Positions 44,560 through 53,348 of a DNA stretch of 64,000 bases are shown here, one piece after another. Under the pieces are notes generated by a model that worked only from the letters and a program-made list of their open reading frames with translations, was not told where the DNA came from and searched no databases. The translations under genes and the position numbers were made by a program. The DNA is from Planococcus maitriensis (GTDB lineage Bacteria > Bacillota > Bacilli > Bacillales_A > Planococcaceae), in NCBI RefSeq assembly GCF_003289925.1, contig NZ_QLZQ01000001.1:62001-126000 (forward strand), written 5' to 3'. Position 1 is the stretch's first letter. Every line of letters starts with the position of its first letter.

Positions 44560-44588
44560 TTGAAAATATATACCCTAAGGGGTATTAT
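44560..44588 (+). promoter_or_regulatory. Promoter with a CsoR/CstR-type operator
   Basis: TTGAAA (44560-44565), 17-nt spacer, TATTAT (44583-44588). The spacer is filled by the dyad ATACCCTAAGGGGTAT (44570-44585), which matches the G/C-tract operator type bound by CsoR/CstR-family repressors (copper or persulfide sensors, known). Confidence 0.75.
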
Positions 44589-44628
44589 AAAGTTAATCAA
44601 AGATATCACTTACACGGGAGGAATCCAC

Positions 44629-44865
44629 ATGACTAACCAAGTAACTGTCTATTCAACTAACACATGCCCTTACTGCACAATGCTCAAGAATTTCCTGGAT
44701 CAAAACGGCATCGCCTACACCGACGTCAACGTCCAGAAAGATCCAGTAGCGGCGAGCCGCCTTGTCCAGGCAACTGGCCAGATGGGGGTTCCGCAGACGA
44801 ACATCAACGGCGAGTGGGTGCTCGGCTTCGACCCGCAGCGCGTCCAGTCTTTATTGAAGCAGTAA
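44629..44865 (+). CDS. Glutaredoxin-like protein
   Basis: A 78-aa glutaredoxin/NrdH-like protein: active site CPYC in TNTCPYCTML, a cis-proline GQMGVPQT and the C-terminal GFDPQRVQSLL helix. It would reduce disulfides or mixed thiols in the cytosol. GGGAGGA before ATG 44629. The CsoR/CstR-like operator in its promoter suggests induction by copper or by sulfide/persulfide. Confidence 0.92.
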   Translation: MTNQVTVYSTNTCPYCTMLKNFLDQNGIAYTDVNVQKDPVAASRLVQATGQMGVPQTNINGEWVLGFDPQRVQSLLKQ

Positions 44866-45009
44866 TCTAGGAATGAAATAGCTGCTGATTCCATGTTTTA
44901 CAACTAATCGCAAGTTTTGCAAAAAAACTTTCGAAACACTGTCTCCTTTTCCGCAGTTTCCATCTATCTAAGAGATGAAAGGCAATTTTCTTAGACGGGA
45001 GGAAAGCTG

Positions 45010-45444
45010 ATGGAAAAGGAGTTTTTTGTTGAGGCGATTGAGCATTCGGAGTTTGGGGAAGTGTACCGCTTTTTTGAGGTGGATCCGGCGACGGGGGAGG
45101 AGCAGGCGGTCGATCCGTTCGACAGCGGGATGGTGAAGCGCTACCAGGAGCCGCCGCCGGAATTGTTCTACATCACGTCGAAACGCGGGGCGGATGCGAG
45201 CGGGTTTTACGAAGGCGAGCGGTTTGTCGTACAGCGCGGCTCGAAGTTTGCGGGCACGACCTCGCCGAAATGCCCGAAGCGTTATTTGAAGCTGCGGGAA
45301 GAGCTATTGCTGTCGGGGAAATTGATGCCGCTCGGCCACCAGTATTTGGTGATGGAAGATGTGGAGTTCGCGTCGCCGCTGATTGCGATGGGTGTCGCAA
45401 TCGGCGGCTGGGCGAAGGGAGCGCATGATTGGAAGAAGATTTAA
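45010..45444 (+). CDS. DUF4357-like protein
   Basis: A 144-aa protein whose second half follows the DUF4357 pattern: DASGFYEGERFVVQRGSKF, then LREELLLSGKLMP, then FASPLIAMGVAIGGWAKGA. DUF4357 is found alone and as a tail on restriction or GIY-YIG proteins; function unknown. Strong GGGAGGAAAG site. High GC. Confidence 0.8.
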   Translation: MEKEFFVEAIEHSEFGEVYRFFEVDPATGEEQAVDPFDSGMVKRYQEPPPELFYITSKRGADASGFYEGERFVVQRGSKFAGTTSPKCPKRYLKLREELLLSGKLMPLGHQYLVMEDVEFASPLIAMGVAIGGWAKGAHDWKKI

Positions 45445-45499
45445 ATGTCGGGACATGTGAAGTTGATGGCCAGCGGATAATTGAACACAAAACAGTATA

Positions 45500-45525
45500 A
45501 GCATCGCTCATGGCGGTGCTTTTTT
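45500..45525 (+). terminator. Intrinsic terminator
   Basis: AGCATCGC / GCGGTGCT stem (with a G-U pair), T6. Confidence 0.75.
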
Positions 45526-45544
45526 GCGTTTTTTCACAAAGAAA

Positions 45545-45571
45545 AAAACACTGAAAAGATCTCAGTGTTTT
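45545..45571 (-). terminator. Terminator of the lipoprotein nuclease gene
   Basis: Perfect 10-bp stem AAAACACTGA / TCAGTGTTTT, T-rich on both strands. Confidence 0.75.
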
Positions 45572-45609
45572 CCTATATTAATTTTGAGTTGTAGTCACTG
45601 CACTTAACT

Positions 45610-46605
45610 TTATTCCCCAACCATCCCGTCATTATCGTTATCCCGCATATGCGGATACAGCCAATGGTCGCTCATGATGGGCATGGTGAAACCGGCGTCT
45701 TTCGCTTCCTGGATCGTCACTTGGCCGTTGCCGTTGGCGTCCACGCTTGATACATCACCGCTTGTTTCGGGACCGCTCGCTTCCGGGGTGGTGGATTCCA
45801 CTTCTGCGGGCTCACTGTCCGTCAAGCCGAGGGAGGCGTTGACTTCATCGGGGTTGACGTTGTCGAAGGTGTCGACCACTTCGTTGCCTCTGACGGTGTA
45901 GCTGTATTGGTAGCTGGAAGGCACTTGCGTTTCGGTATCGGGATAGGTGATGATGGCTTCGAAATTCGTGGCGCCGCCCGCATCGCGAATGACTTTTTCC
46001 ATATACGCCTGGTCGCCGTGGCGGTTCAGCGTGCTTTCTTGCGGAGTGATGTTATAGGCGTTCGATACCCCGCCGAGTGAATCCGCAATGACGTGCCCTT
46101 CGTCCAATATGCCACTTTCGACGCCAGGAACTTTTGCTTCGTCGGAATAATAGCGGCCGGATTCGAGGACCGGTTCGTTCGTGTCATCTTGCAGCACAAT
46201 TTCATCCGCCACGACGCGTTCCAATTGGCCATGTTCATTCGTGAACGCCCAATATTCGCGGTCGCCGTAACCGACTGATACGACGGTGTTCGCTTCGCGG
46301 TGTCCGGACAGGTCGCCTCCGTCCACTTCAATCAGTTTGTATCCCGCGAACCGATCATCTGCTGGTTCCGCGACAGTTTCTTCTTCGGGGCCATCCGCAG
46401 CTGACTGTTCTGTTTCGCTTTTGGCAGTTTCATCGTCCGTGCCGGTTTCTTGCGTTTCGTCTGCCGGTTCTTCCGATGTTTCCGTTTCAACGGCGGTTTC
46501 ATGTTGCATCTCGGTTTCTGGAGTCGCCGCTTGTTCTGTTTCGGTGCAGCCAGCCATAAAGACGGTTAGCAACAGGATGATCCAGTAGGTCATTTGCTTT
46601 TTCAA
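45610..46605 (-). CDS. Lipoprotein DNA/RNA non-specific endonuclease with calcium loops
   Basis: A 331-aa predicted lipoprotein (lipobox MAGC, C20). A long acidic Glu/Thr/Ala linker (about 21-90) leads to a nuclease domain of the DNA/RNA non-specific type, with DEGHVIADSLGG (catalytic histidine in GHVIAD), NITPQESTLNRHGD and later QYSYTVRG. The C-terminus carries an EF-hand-like loop DANGNGQVTIQE and a final DNDNDGM loop, which likely bind calcium. TTG 46605 with AGAGGAG nine nt upstream is taken as start; ATG 46593 is possible. Probably a surface DNase for nutrient or competition (inference). Confidence 0.85.
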   Translation of the reverse strand: MKKQMTYWIILLLTVFMAGCTETEQAATPETEMQHETAVETETSEEPADETQETGTDDETAKSETEQSAADGPEEETVAEPADDRFAGYKLIEVDGGDLSGHREANTVVSVGYGDREYWAFTNEHGQLERVVADEIVLQDDTNEPVLESGRYYSDEAKVPGVESGILDEGHVIADSLGGVSNAYNITPQESTLNRHGDQAYMEKVIRDAGGATNFEAIITYPDTETQVPSSYQYSYTVRGNEVVDTFDNVNPDEVNASLGLTDSEPAEVESTTPEASGPETSGDVSSVDANGNGQVTIQEAKDAGFTMPIMSDHWLYPHMRDNDNDGMVGE

Positions 46606-46799
46606 TTCAAGACACTCCTCTAGTTGTGAATTCTTCAGCTGGGTTTCAGTCGGCGATTGGGCCGTTGTCAATTGGCAGAGACCGGCCCATGAAGAAGGAA
46701 TATAATCCTTTTTAATTTATTATACCAAAAATTAACATTAAATGCAGAGGGAATTCCAGGCTTTGACGCAATAAGACATAAGGGATTGGTGTATTTAAT

Positions 46800-46814
46800 T
46801 GAGAATTATTTTCA
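46800..46814 (+). promoter_or_regulatory. Candidate Fur box
   Basis: TGAGAAT-T-ATTTTCA matches the 7-1-7 Fur box TGATAATnATTATCA at 13 of 14 or 12 of 14 informative positions and sits about 50 nt before the reductase start. Confidence 0.7.
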
Positions 46815-46861
46815 ATTAGAGTATGCTAAATGTATTAAAGGATTCTACAGGAGGAATTTGG

Positions 46862-47578
46862 ATGCACATCTATTGGACGAAAATCAATCAAATCATCGAC
46901 GAAAGCCCGGAAGTGAAGACTTATCTGCTCGACTTGCCGGCAGGCTTCTCGTGGGAGGAAGGCTCGCATACCCATTTTGCGTTTGAAGGCTTCAACGCCG
47001 GAGACAAACCGAACCGCGGCTTGATCCGCCATATGTCGATCTGTACCTTGCCGCATGAAAACGCCATCGGCATCACGACGCGCATCAAGGATCAATGCTC
47101 GGAGTTCAAGTCGATTTTGCGCGAGATGAAGCCGGGCGATGAAGTGGCGATTTTCAAGACGCATTCGAATGTGCCGTTAAAGCGCGAAGGAAAGAACGTC
47201 TATCTCTTGTCATCAGGCGTCGGCCTTGCGACGTTCCGTCCGCTCGTGCTCGAGTATTTGAGCAATGCGGAAAGTGTCTTGTCGATGCATTCCTTGAATG
47301 TCGATTCGTCGAAAGCTTATTTATTCCAGGATGTCTTCGCTACATCTGACGACGACAATTTTACCGTGCAATTCGCCGATAGCCGCGCTGAGTATTACGA
47401 GGCAGTAAAGCGTTTCGCGGATGATGCGGACGGGTTGTTTTATATCGTCGGAAGCGATGACTTCCTGAAAGAGAACATTGAGCTGCTTCGCAGAAACGGC
47501 GTCAAGCGTGAACAGATCCTGCTCGATAAGCGCGAACAGTCGATCGCTGAATTTTTGCCGGTTGAATTATCGGTCTAA
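46862..47578 (+). CDS. Ferredoxin-NADP reductase-like flavoprotein, iron-regulated
   Basis: A 238-aa FNR-superfamily protein. An FAD-binding beta barrel with NRGLIRHMSICTLP (RxxS-like flavin motif) comes first. The NAD(P) half opens with VYLLSSGVGLATFRPLV and ends with a FYIVGSDDFLKENIELL segment. No iron-sulfur domain is present. GGAGGA fixes ATG 46862. With the Fur box upstream, a role in ferric or siderophore reduction is likely (inference). Confidence 0.85.
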   Translation: MHIYWTKINQIIDESPEVKTYLLDLPAGFSWEEGSHTHFAFEGFNAGDKPNRGLIRHMSICTLPHENAIGITTRIKDQCSEFKSILREMKPGDEVAIFKTHSNVPLKREGKNVYLLSSGVGLATFRPLVLEYLSNAESVLSMHSLNVDSSKAYLFQDVFATSDDDNFTVQFADSRAEYYEAVKRFADDADGLFYIVGSDDFLKENIELLRRNGVKREQILLDKREQSIAEFLPVELSV

Positions 47579-47586
47579 CCCACAGT

Positions 47587-47633
47587 AAAAGCCTGACCCT
47601 CCGTCGAAAAAATGGGGAGTCAGGCTTTTTTTA
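47587..47633 (+). terminator. Intrinsic terminator
   Basis: AAAAGCCTGAC / GTCAGGCTTTT stem, T7. Confidence 0.82.
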
Positions 47634-47729
47634 TTGTGGGAAGGGTTTCCAGATGTGCAAAACGAATGCCATTCCGGCTATACTGAAAGCCAGGAAACGG
47701 ATCAATTACATTTCCATTTTGGAGGAGCC

Positions 47730-48845
47730 ATGAAAAAAATTGCCTTGTATTCTCTTGCGGGCGTTGCGGCCGCATCTGTCCTATCGACCGTGTTTTTGAA
47801 AGCGCACGCGCCGCTCGGATCGACGCCGACTAAAGTGCAACAGGCGTCGTTTGTGAAGCGCGGCCATTACCAAGACGGGAAATTCACCAATCTGGAACAA
47901 GCGGACATGAACATCAGTGCATCGGAAGGCTTTTCGATGCTGCGGGAAACTTTGTTTTCAAGCGACGAGGGTCGAGCGCCAGTTGCCAAGTTGCCTGTGG
48001 CGGATATCGACCGGGAGGCGGTCAACGGCCCGGAAGACAGCCTGACCTGGTTCGGCCATTCGACGTTTCTGTTAAGTATTGACGGAAAAAAACTGTTCGT
48101 TGACCCGATGCTTGGAAAACGGGCGTCTCCTTTGGCTTTTGCCGGAAGTGCGCGCTATAGCGTGGACTGGCTGGAGAATGTCGAGCGGCTGCCGGAAATC
48201 GACGCGGTGCTGTTGACGCATGACCATTACGACCATCTCGATTACGGATCAATCCGTGCGCTGGAAAGTAAAGTCGGGCATTTCTTCGTGCCGCTCGGCG
48301 TCGGGACGCATCTTGAGCGCTGGGGAGTGGAATCGGCGCGCATCACCGAACTTGACTGGTGGGAAGAAATCCACTTTGAAGGCTTGACTCTTGTGTTGAC
48401 CCCGTCGCAGCATTTCTCGGGACGCGGCTTGTTCAACCGAAATTCGACATTATGGGGCGGCTGGGCCGTGCTGGGCCGCGATTTCCGCTTCTATACGAGC
48501 GGTGATGGCGGCTATGGCAGCCATTTCAAGGAGATCGGCGATAAATACGGGCCGTTCGATCTCGCCTTGGTGGAAGGCGGCCAGTACGATCCGCGCTGGG
48601 AAACTTCGCATATGGCGCCCGAGCAATCGGTGCAGGCAGTGCTCGACGTCCGGGCGGATAAGATGATGCTCGTCCACTGGGCGGCGTTCACTTTGGCGTT
48701 TCACAGCTGGACAGACCCGGTGGAGCGCGCCTCACAAGAAGCGCAGCGATTGGGTGTGGAATTGCTGACGCCAAAAATTGGCGAGACGCTTTCTTTGGAG
48801 GAGCTTGATTCCTATACGTCGGCGCGTTGGTGGGAGCAGCAATAG
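47730..48845 (+). CDS. MBL-fold metallo-hydrolase (UlaG/NAPE-PLD-like)
   Basis: A 371-aa metallo-beta-lactamase-fold hydrolase with the HDHYDHLD metal motif, SLTWFGHSTFLL at the start of the domain, FYTSGDGGYGSHF and VHWAAFTLAFHSW with late metal ligands. N-terminal residues 1-25 are hydrophobic, so it is membrane-anchored or exported. The layout is that of NAPE-PLD/UlaG-like enzymes, which cleave phosphodiesters or lactones; substrate unknown. GGAGGAG before ATG 47730. Confidence 0.9.
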   Translation: MKKIALYSLAGVAAASVLSTVFLKAHAPLGSTPTKVQQASFVKRGHYQDGKFTNLEQADMNISASEGFSMLRETLFSSDEGRAPVAKLPVADIDREAVNGPEDSLTWFGHSTFLLSIDGKKLFVDPMLGKRASPLAFAGSARYSVDWLENVERLPEIDAVLLTHDHYDHLDYGSIRALESKVGHFFVPLGVGTHLERWGVESARITELDWWEEIHFEGLTLVLTPSQHFSGRGLFNRNSTLWGGWAVLGRDFRFYTSGDGGYGSHFKEIGDKYGPFDLALVEGGQYDPRWETSHMAPEQSVQAVLDVRADKMMLVHWAAFTLAFHSWTDPVERASQEAQRLGVELLTPKIGETLSLEELDSYTSARWWEQQ

Positions 48846-48935
48846 AAGACTCTGCTTGGGTTTCCAAGATTTGAGATTCAGCTCGTATTCTTCTAAAATA
48901 AAAGGAATACCAAGATATTCGGAAAGAGGGATGAC

Positions 48936-49289
48936 ATGACTTTAACTAAAATTTCCATGCCGGACGCGATCCGCATCGAAAAGGCTCGACGGGAAGGCGT
49001 AGAAATCGGCGAGCTTTTGAAAAACGATAATTTCGCATCGCTCGGTTCAGAACTCGAGGCGATATTCCGTGACGGCTACCAAGTGAAATTCTTGACGATC
49101 AACGGCGCGAAGAACCTGTTGCGCTTGAAGTTCGGCCAGGAAGCGGACCTCGACTACACGGAAACCGAACAGGGGCTGTCGGGCATCATGCTGGACGAAG
49201 CGCAAGCGGAGACGTTCCGGCAACTGCTTTCCGATAATTGCCGCCTGGAACAGGAAACTGGCGGATCGTACCGGATCTTATGGGCGTAA
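48936..49289 (+). CDS. Hypothetical protein
   Basis: A 117-aa soluble protein, probably alpha/beta, with KFLTINGAKNLLRLKFG and YTETEQGLSGIMLDE segments. AGAGGGATG site before the ATG. Not recognised. A strong terminator follows. Confidence 0.72.
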   Translation: MTLTKISMPDAIRIEKARREGVEIGELLKNDNFASLGSELEAIFRDGYQVKFLTINGAKNLLRLKFGQEADLDYTETEQGLSGIMLDEAQAETFRQLLSDNCRLEQETGGSYRILWA

Positions 49290-49307
49290 TGATTGGGAGC
49301 TAAAATG

Positions 49308-49343
49308 AAACCGGGGACGAAGCGAAAGCTTTGTTCCCGGTTT
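49308..49343 (+). terminator. Intrinsic terminator with GAAA loop
   Basis: 16-bp stem AAACCGGGGACGAAGC / GCTTTGTTCCCGGTTT closed by a GAAA tetraloop, then T6. Confidence 0.9.
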
Positions 49344-49493
49344 TTTATTTGCGCAAGGATTCGCGGCATATCTATTGCAGGACAATGAAATGCCCCCTTT
49401 ACGTGAAGGGCATTCCGGCTTTGTTTAACGGGATTCGGAAAGGGTATTTAATCCTCAAGAATCGAAAAGCGATAAACGGGGAGGATTTTTTCA

Positions 49494-50561
49494 ATGGATT
49501 ATATTAACTTAGGCAAATCGGGGCTTCGCGTCCCGAAATACATTCTCGGCACGATCCCGTTCAGCGGGACAAACGGGTTCGAAGCGGCAGGGAATGTACA
49601 GGAAAATACAGCAAACCGCATGATCGACATGTCGCTTGATGCGGGCATCAATATGTTCGATACCGCGAATTTGTATTCACAAGGCAATGCCGAAAAAGTG
49701 CTCGGCGCGGCGATCCGCGGCAGACGTGACAAAGTATTGTTGACGTCGAAGACCGGATTTCCGTTTGACGACCACCAAAATTCACGCGGCGCCTCGCGCA
49801 TGAATTTGTTGAAATCGATCGATGAATCGCTGTTGCGCCTCGGCACCGATTACCTGGATCTGTATTTCGTCCATTTATGGGACGGCCAGACGCCGGTCGA
49901 AGAGACGGTCGAGACGATGAACGACTTGATCAAAGCCGGCAAGATCCGCCATTGGGGCGTGTCGAACTACAGCGGATGGGCGCTAGCGAAGACGCATACC
50001 TTCGCTGAACAGAACGGCAAAATTCCGCCTGCGACCCAGCAGATCTACTACACGCCGGAAGCGCGCGAAGCGGAGTACGAATTGCTTCCAGCCGGCGCGG
50101 AGCTTGGCGTCAGCTCGATGATCTGGAGCCCGCTCGGCGAAGGCTTGTTGAATGGCAAGATCGGCCGCGGCAAAGAAGCGCCGAAAGATACGCGCCAAGG
50201 CGGCGGCTGGCCGGAGCCTTGGGTGTATGACCAGGAGCGTTTGTATACCGTCATCGATGCCTTGGAGGAAGTGGCGGCAAACCACAACGCCAGCGTGCCG
50301 CAAATCGCCTATGCGTGGGTGCGCGACCGCCCGAACGTCGGGCCGATCGTCATCGCGGCGCGCAACGAAGAGCAGCTGGAAGAAAACATCGCGTCTTACA
50401 AGATCAAGCTCAAGCGCGATGAGCACGACTTGATCGAAGCGGCAGCCCGTCCGGCGCCATTCTATCCGCATTGGCACCGCGCCATGAGCGGGCCGGACCA
50501 AGCGAGCCCGTCCGAGAAGGTGTATTTGGACGCTTACAAGAAAACGATGGGCATTAAATAA
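49494..50561 (+). CDS. Aldo/keto reductase
   Basis: A 355-aa AKR: opening [15 protein letters not shown], catalytic D in [12 protein letters not shown] (Tyr59-type), K in [22 protein letters not shown] and [17 protein letters not shown]-dependent carbonyl reduction is the family reaction; substrate unknown. GGGGAGG before ATG 49494. Confidence 0.93.
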   Translation: MDYINLGKSGLRVPKYILGTIPFSGTNGFEAAGNVQENTANRMIDMSLDAGINMFDTANLYSQGNAEKVLGAAIRGRRDKVLLTSKTGFPFDDHQNSRGASRMNLLKSIDESLLRLGTDYLDLYFVHLWDGQTPVEETVETMNDLIKAGKIRHWGVSNYSGWALAKTHTFAEQNGKIPPATQQIYYTPEAREAEYELLPAGAELGVSSMIWSPLGEGLLNGKIGRGKEAPKDTRQGGGWPEPWVYDQERLYTVIDALEEVAANHNASVPQIAYAWVRDRPNVGPIVIAARNEEQLEENIASYKIKLKRDEHDLIEAAARPAPFYPHWHRAMSGPDQASPSEKVYLDAYKKTMGIK

Positions 50562-50575
50562 GTTGCAAAATCTGG

Positions 50576-50603
50576 CCGGTGCGCAAATGCGTGCCGGTTT
50601 TTT
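50576..50603 (+). terminator. Intrinsic terminator
   Basis: CCGGTGCGC / GCGTGCCGG stem with G-U pairs, T6. Confidence 0.75.
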
Positions 50604-50684
50604 GAATTGAAAAGGTATTTCCTTAGAATCCGGGAACTTTTTATAGGATTTGCGATCTTTATAGAAAGAACAGGGGGGAGGCAG

Positions 50685-51347
50685 ATGAAAGCAATCATTT
50701 TTGATATGGACGGGACTTTGTTCCAGACCGGCACGATCTTGGAGCAGTCCCTGGAAGAGGCGTTCTCGGTTCTTCGCGAGCGGGGCGCTTGGCAAGGCGC
50801 GGCGCCGGTGGAGGAGTACCGGAAGATCATGGGTGTGCCGCTGCCTGCGGTGTGGGAAGCGCTGTTGCCGGGGCAGTCGGAGGAGACCAAGCGCGAGATG
50901 GATGCGTATTTTCTCGAGCGGCTGATCGCAAATATCGGCCAAGGCAAGGGGGCGATGTATCCTGACGTTACAGGAGTGTTCAGTGAGCTTTGTTCGGAAG
51001 GCTACCGGATTTTCATTGCGAGCAATGGGCTTGTCCGTTATTTGGCGGCGATTGTTGAGTATTACGGCTTAGATGAATGGGTGACGGAAACCTTCAGCAT
51101 CGAACAAGCCGCCACATCCGATAAAGGGGAACTCGTGCGCATGATCAAAGAGAAATACGGCGTGACGGAAGGGGCGGTTGTCGGAGACCGCTTGTCGGAT
51201 ATCCGTGCGGCGAAAGCGAACGGTTTGTTTGCGGTCGGCTGCCGCTTTGATTTTGCGCAGGAACAGGAACTGAAAGAGGCGGACGCCATAATTAATGGCT
51301 TGGCGGATCTGCGAAACGTTTTGGAGCAGTCGCCGGCAAAGGGCTGA
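50685..51347 (+). CDS. HAD-superfamily hydrolase
   Basis: A 220-aa HAD phosphatase of the beta-phosphoglucomutase/Gph type: motif I IIFDMDGTLFQT with the nucleophile aspartate, motif II FIASNG, motif III lysine in ATSDKGELVRM, motif IV VVGDRLSDI. Substrate unknown. The ATG at 50685 has GGGGGGAGG; an upstream ORF extension is not used. Confidence 0.92.
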   Translation: MKAIIFDMDGTLFQTGTILEQSLEEAFSVLRERGAWQGAAPVEEYRKIMGVPLPAVWEALLPGQSEETKREMDAYFLERLIANIGQGKGAMYPDVTGVFSELCSEGYRIFIASNGLVRYLAAIVEYYGLDEWVTETFSIEQAATSDKGELVRMIKEKYGVTEGAVVGDRLSDIRAAKANGLFAVGCRFDFAQEQELKEADAIINGLADLRNVLEQSPAKG

Positions 51348-51441
51348 TCGAAAATATGGCGGAAAAGGCGCATTTGGATATTCCCTTCCACCAAGAGATG
51401 TGATAATATTGAGATAATTAAACGGAACGGAGGTGAAAAGA

Positions 51442-51576
51442 ATGGAGAAATGTGCTGCGGTGATGGGTGTGAAAATGGAGGAAGCTTTGTATTTCACACG
51501 TGTCATTACGTTTGATTTGACGCCGACGGGAGAAGTCTGCCCTTTTTTAGTCAATTTCAAAATTACGCGCAGCTGA
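51442..51576 (+). CDS. 44-aa leader peptide upstream of the ABC-F gene
   Basis: ATG 51442 follows a near-perfect GGAGGTGA site; the peptide runs MEKCAAVMGVKMEEALYFTR, then ITFDLTPTGEVCPFL, and ends at TGA 51574. Thirty nt later comes an attenuator hairpin, then the ABC-F gene. This arrangement is that of antibiotic-responsive leaders of ABC-F resistance genes. Confidence 0.6.
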   Translation: MEKCAAVMGVKMEEALYFTRVITFDLTPTGEVCPFLVNFKITRS

Positions 51577-51603
51577 TATCTGACATTCTTTTCACCAGTA
51601 GAG

Positions 51604-51633
51604 AAGACTGCCCGATACGGGCGGTCTTTTTTT
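51604..51633 (+). terminator. Attenuator-type terminator before the ABC-F gene
   Basis: AAGACTGCCCG / CGGGCGGTCTT, 3-nt loop, T5-T7, lying between leader ORF and ABC-F start. A partly competing partner, CGGGAGAAGTCT, lies in the leader ORF at 51527-51538. Confidence 0.8.
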
Positions 51634-51669
51634 GTACCGATTTTCAGCTGCGCCCTGGAGGCGTAAACG

Positions 51670-53292
51670 ATGCAAATCACAGCACAACAACTAACGAAAT
51701 CCATCGGCGGCAATGAAATCTTCACCAATTTATCGATCGAAATCAATGAAAAAGAACGAATCGCAATTGTCGGCCGCAACGGTTCAGGCAAGACGACTTT
51801 ATTCCAACTGCTGGCGGGGCTGGAAGAGCCGGATGCCGGCACGATCATCCGGACGAAGAATACCCAGATCGGCTATCTGCACCAAATCCCTGACTATCCG
51901 GGATATAGCGTCTACGAAGTGTTGAACGAAAGCTTCAGCGAATTGCACGGAATGCAGAAGCGTCTTGGCGAACTGGAAATCCAGCTGGCAAATGGTGCGG
52001 ACGAGCGGGTGCTACGGCAATACGGCGAGCTGCAGGAGCAGTTCATGGAGGCCGGCGGTTATGAAACGGAGTCCAAGATAGCAGCCGTGGCAAACGGACT
52101 TGGTGTCGCACATCTGACGGCCCAGCAGTTTGATTCGCTCAGCGGGGGCGAGAAAACGAAAGTGATGCTCGCGCAGCTCATTTTGCAAAAGCCTTCCGTC
52201 CTGCTGCTCGATGAACCGACGAACCATTTGGACCTGTCGGCGATCGAATGGCTCGAACATTATTTGGAATACTACAGCGGTACGGTCGTCGTCATATCGC
52301 ATGACCGGCAATTCCTCAATAACGTCGTGCACAAAGTCTATGAAATCGAAGACGGCGAGATGTGGGAAAGCAAAGGCGATTACGATGCCTACCTGCGCAA
52401 TAAGCAAGCGAAGATGGAACAGCAATTTGCGGCGTATAAAGAACAGCAGAAGAAAATCCAGAAAATCAAGGAATCCATACGCCGCCTGCGCCAATGGGCG
52501 AACGAAGCCTCACCGCCGAATCCGGATCTGTTCCGCAAAGCGAAAATGATGGAGAAGATGCTCGAGCGTATGGAAAAAGTGAAGCGCCCGGCAGCGGAAA
52601 AGGCGATGAAGTTGAAGCTGCAAGCCAATGACCGCAGCGGCAAAAGGGTGTTCGAGCTGCAGGATGTGTTCCACGGCTTCGGCGATGAAGTGCTATTTGC
52701 TGATGTCGAGCTATCCGTTTACTGGCAGGATCGCTTGGCAATCGTCGGCGACAACGGCACCGGCAAATCGACTTTGCTGAAGATTTTACTTGGTGAAATC
52801 GAACCGGTCGGCGGGGAAGTGCGCCTCGGCAGCAATGTCAAAATCGGCTATCTCGCCCAGCAGTTTGAGGCGTTCGACGGAGAGGCGCGCGTTATCGAAG
52901 CATTCCGCGATAAATTGTCGGTGACAGAAGGCGACGCTCGCCATTTGCTTGCGCAATTCCTGTTCTACGGCCACGACGTCTTCAAGCGCGTCAAGGATCT
53001 CAGCGGGGGCGAGAAGATGCGTTTGCGTCTCGCGCAGCTCATGCAGGAAGATTGCAATGTGCTCATATTGGATGAACCGACCAATCATCTCGACATCGAA
53101 TCGCGTGAAGTGCTTGAGGAAACCTTGAAAGAGTTCAACGGCACGATCATCGCGATCAGCCACGACCGCTATTTCCTGCAGAAGCTGTTCACGAAAATCG
53201 CTTGGATTGAAAACCAAACCCTCACGTTGCATGAAGGTTCTTACGAGTGGGCAGTGGACAAGCAGAAAAACGCTAACGGGATTCTGCAATGA
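51670..53292 (+). CDS. ABC-F family ATPase (ribosome-acting)
   Basis: A 540-aa protein with two ABC domains and no membrane part. Domain 1: GRNGSGKTTL, LSGGEKTKVMLAQL, LLLDEPTNHLDL. Domain 2: GDNGTGKSTLL, LSGGEKMRLRLAQL, LILDEPTNHLDI. The linker (about 240-330) holds the KESIRRLRQWANEASPPNPD region, the segment that reaches the tRNA P site in ABC-F factors. Members either aid translation or protect ribosomes from antibiotics (VmlR/Vga/Lsa, about 540 aa). The regulated leader favours antibiotic protection (inference). GGAGG before ATG. Confidence 0.93.
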   Translation: MQITAQQLTKSIGGNEIFTNLSIEINEKERIAIVGRNGSGKTTLFQLLAGLEEPDAGTIIRTKNTQIGYLHQIPDYPGYSVYEVLNESFSELHGMQKRLGELEIQLANGADERVLRQYGELQEQFMEAGGYETESKIAAVANGLGVAHLTAQQFDSLSGGEKTKVMLAQLILQKPSVLLLDEPTNHLDLSAIEWLEHYLEYYSGTVVVISHDRQFLNNVVHKVYEIEDGEMWESKGDYDAYLRNKQAKMEQQFAAYKEQQKKIQKIKESIRRLRQWANEASPPNPDLFRKAKMMEKMLERMEKVKRPAAEKAMKLKLQANDRSGKRVFELQDVFHGFGDEVLFADVELSVYWQDRLAIVGDNGTGKSTLLKILLGEIEPVGGEVRLGSNVKIGYLAQQFEAFDGEARVIEAFRDKLSVTEGDARHLLAQFLFYGHDVFKRVKDLSGGEKMRLRLAQLMQEDCNVLILDEPTNHLDIESREVLEETLKEFNGTIIAISHDRYFLQKLFTKIAWIENQTLTLHEGSYEWAVDKQKNANGILQ

Positions 53293-53317
53293 CCAACTGA
53301 ATTACTGGACAAAAAAA

Positions 53318-53348
53318 CGTTCCTGGCATCGTGCCGGGAACGCTTTTT
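53318..53348 (+). terminator. Intrinsic terminator after ABC-F gene
   Basis: CGTTCCTGGCA / TGCCGGGAACG stem, TCG loop, T5. Confidence 0.85.

Noticed and set aside
49385..49420. Short inverted repeat AATGCCCC / GGGCATT
   Set aside because: Too short and imperfect, no T tract, no gene end needing it after the strong terminator at 49308.
49983..50942. A 319-codon minus-strand ORF
   Set aside because: Spans the aldo/keto reductase terminator and two plus-strand genes with clear motifs.
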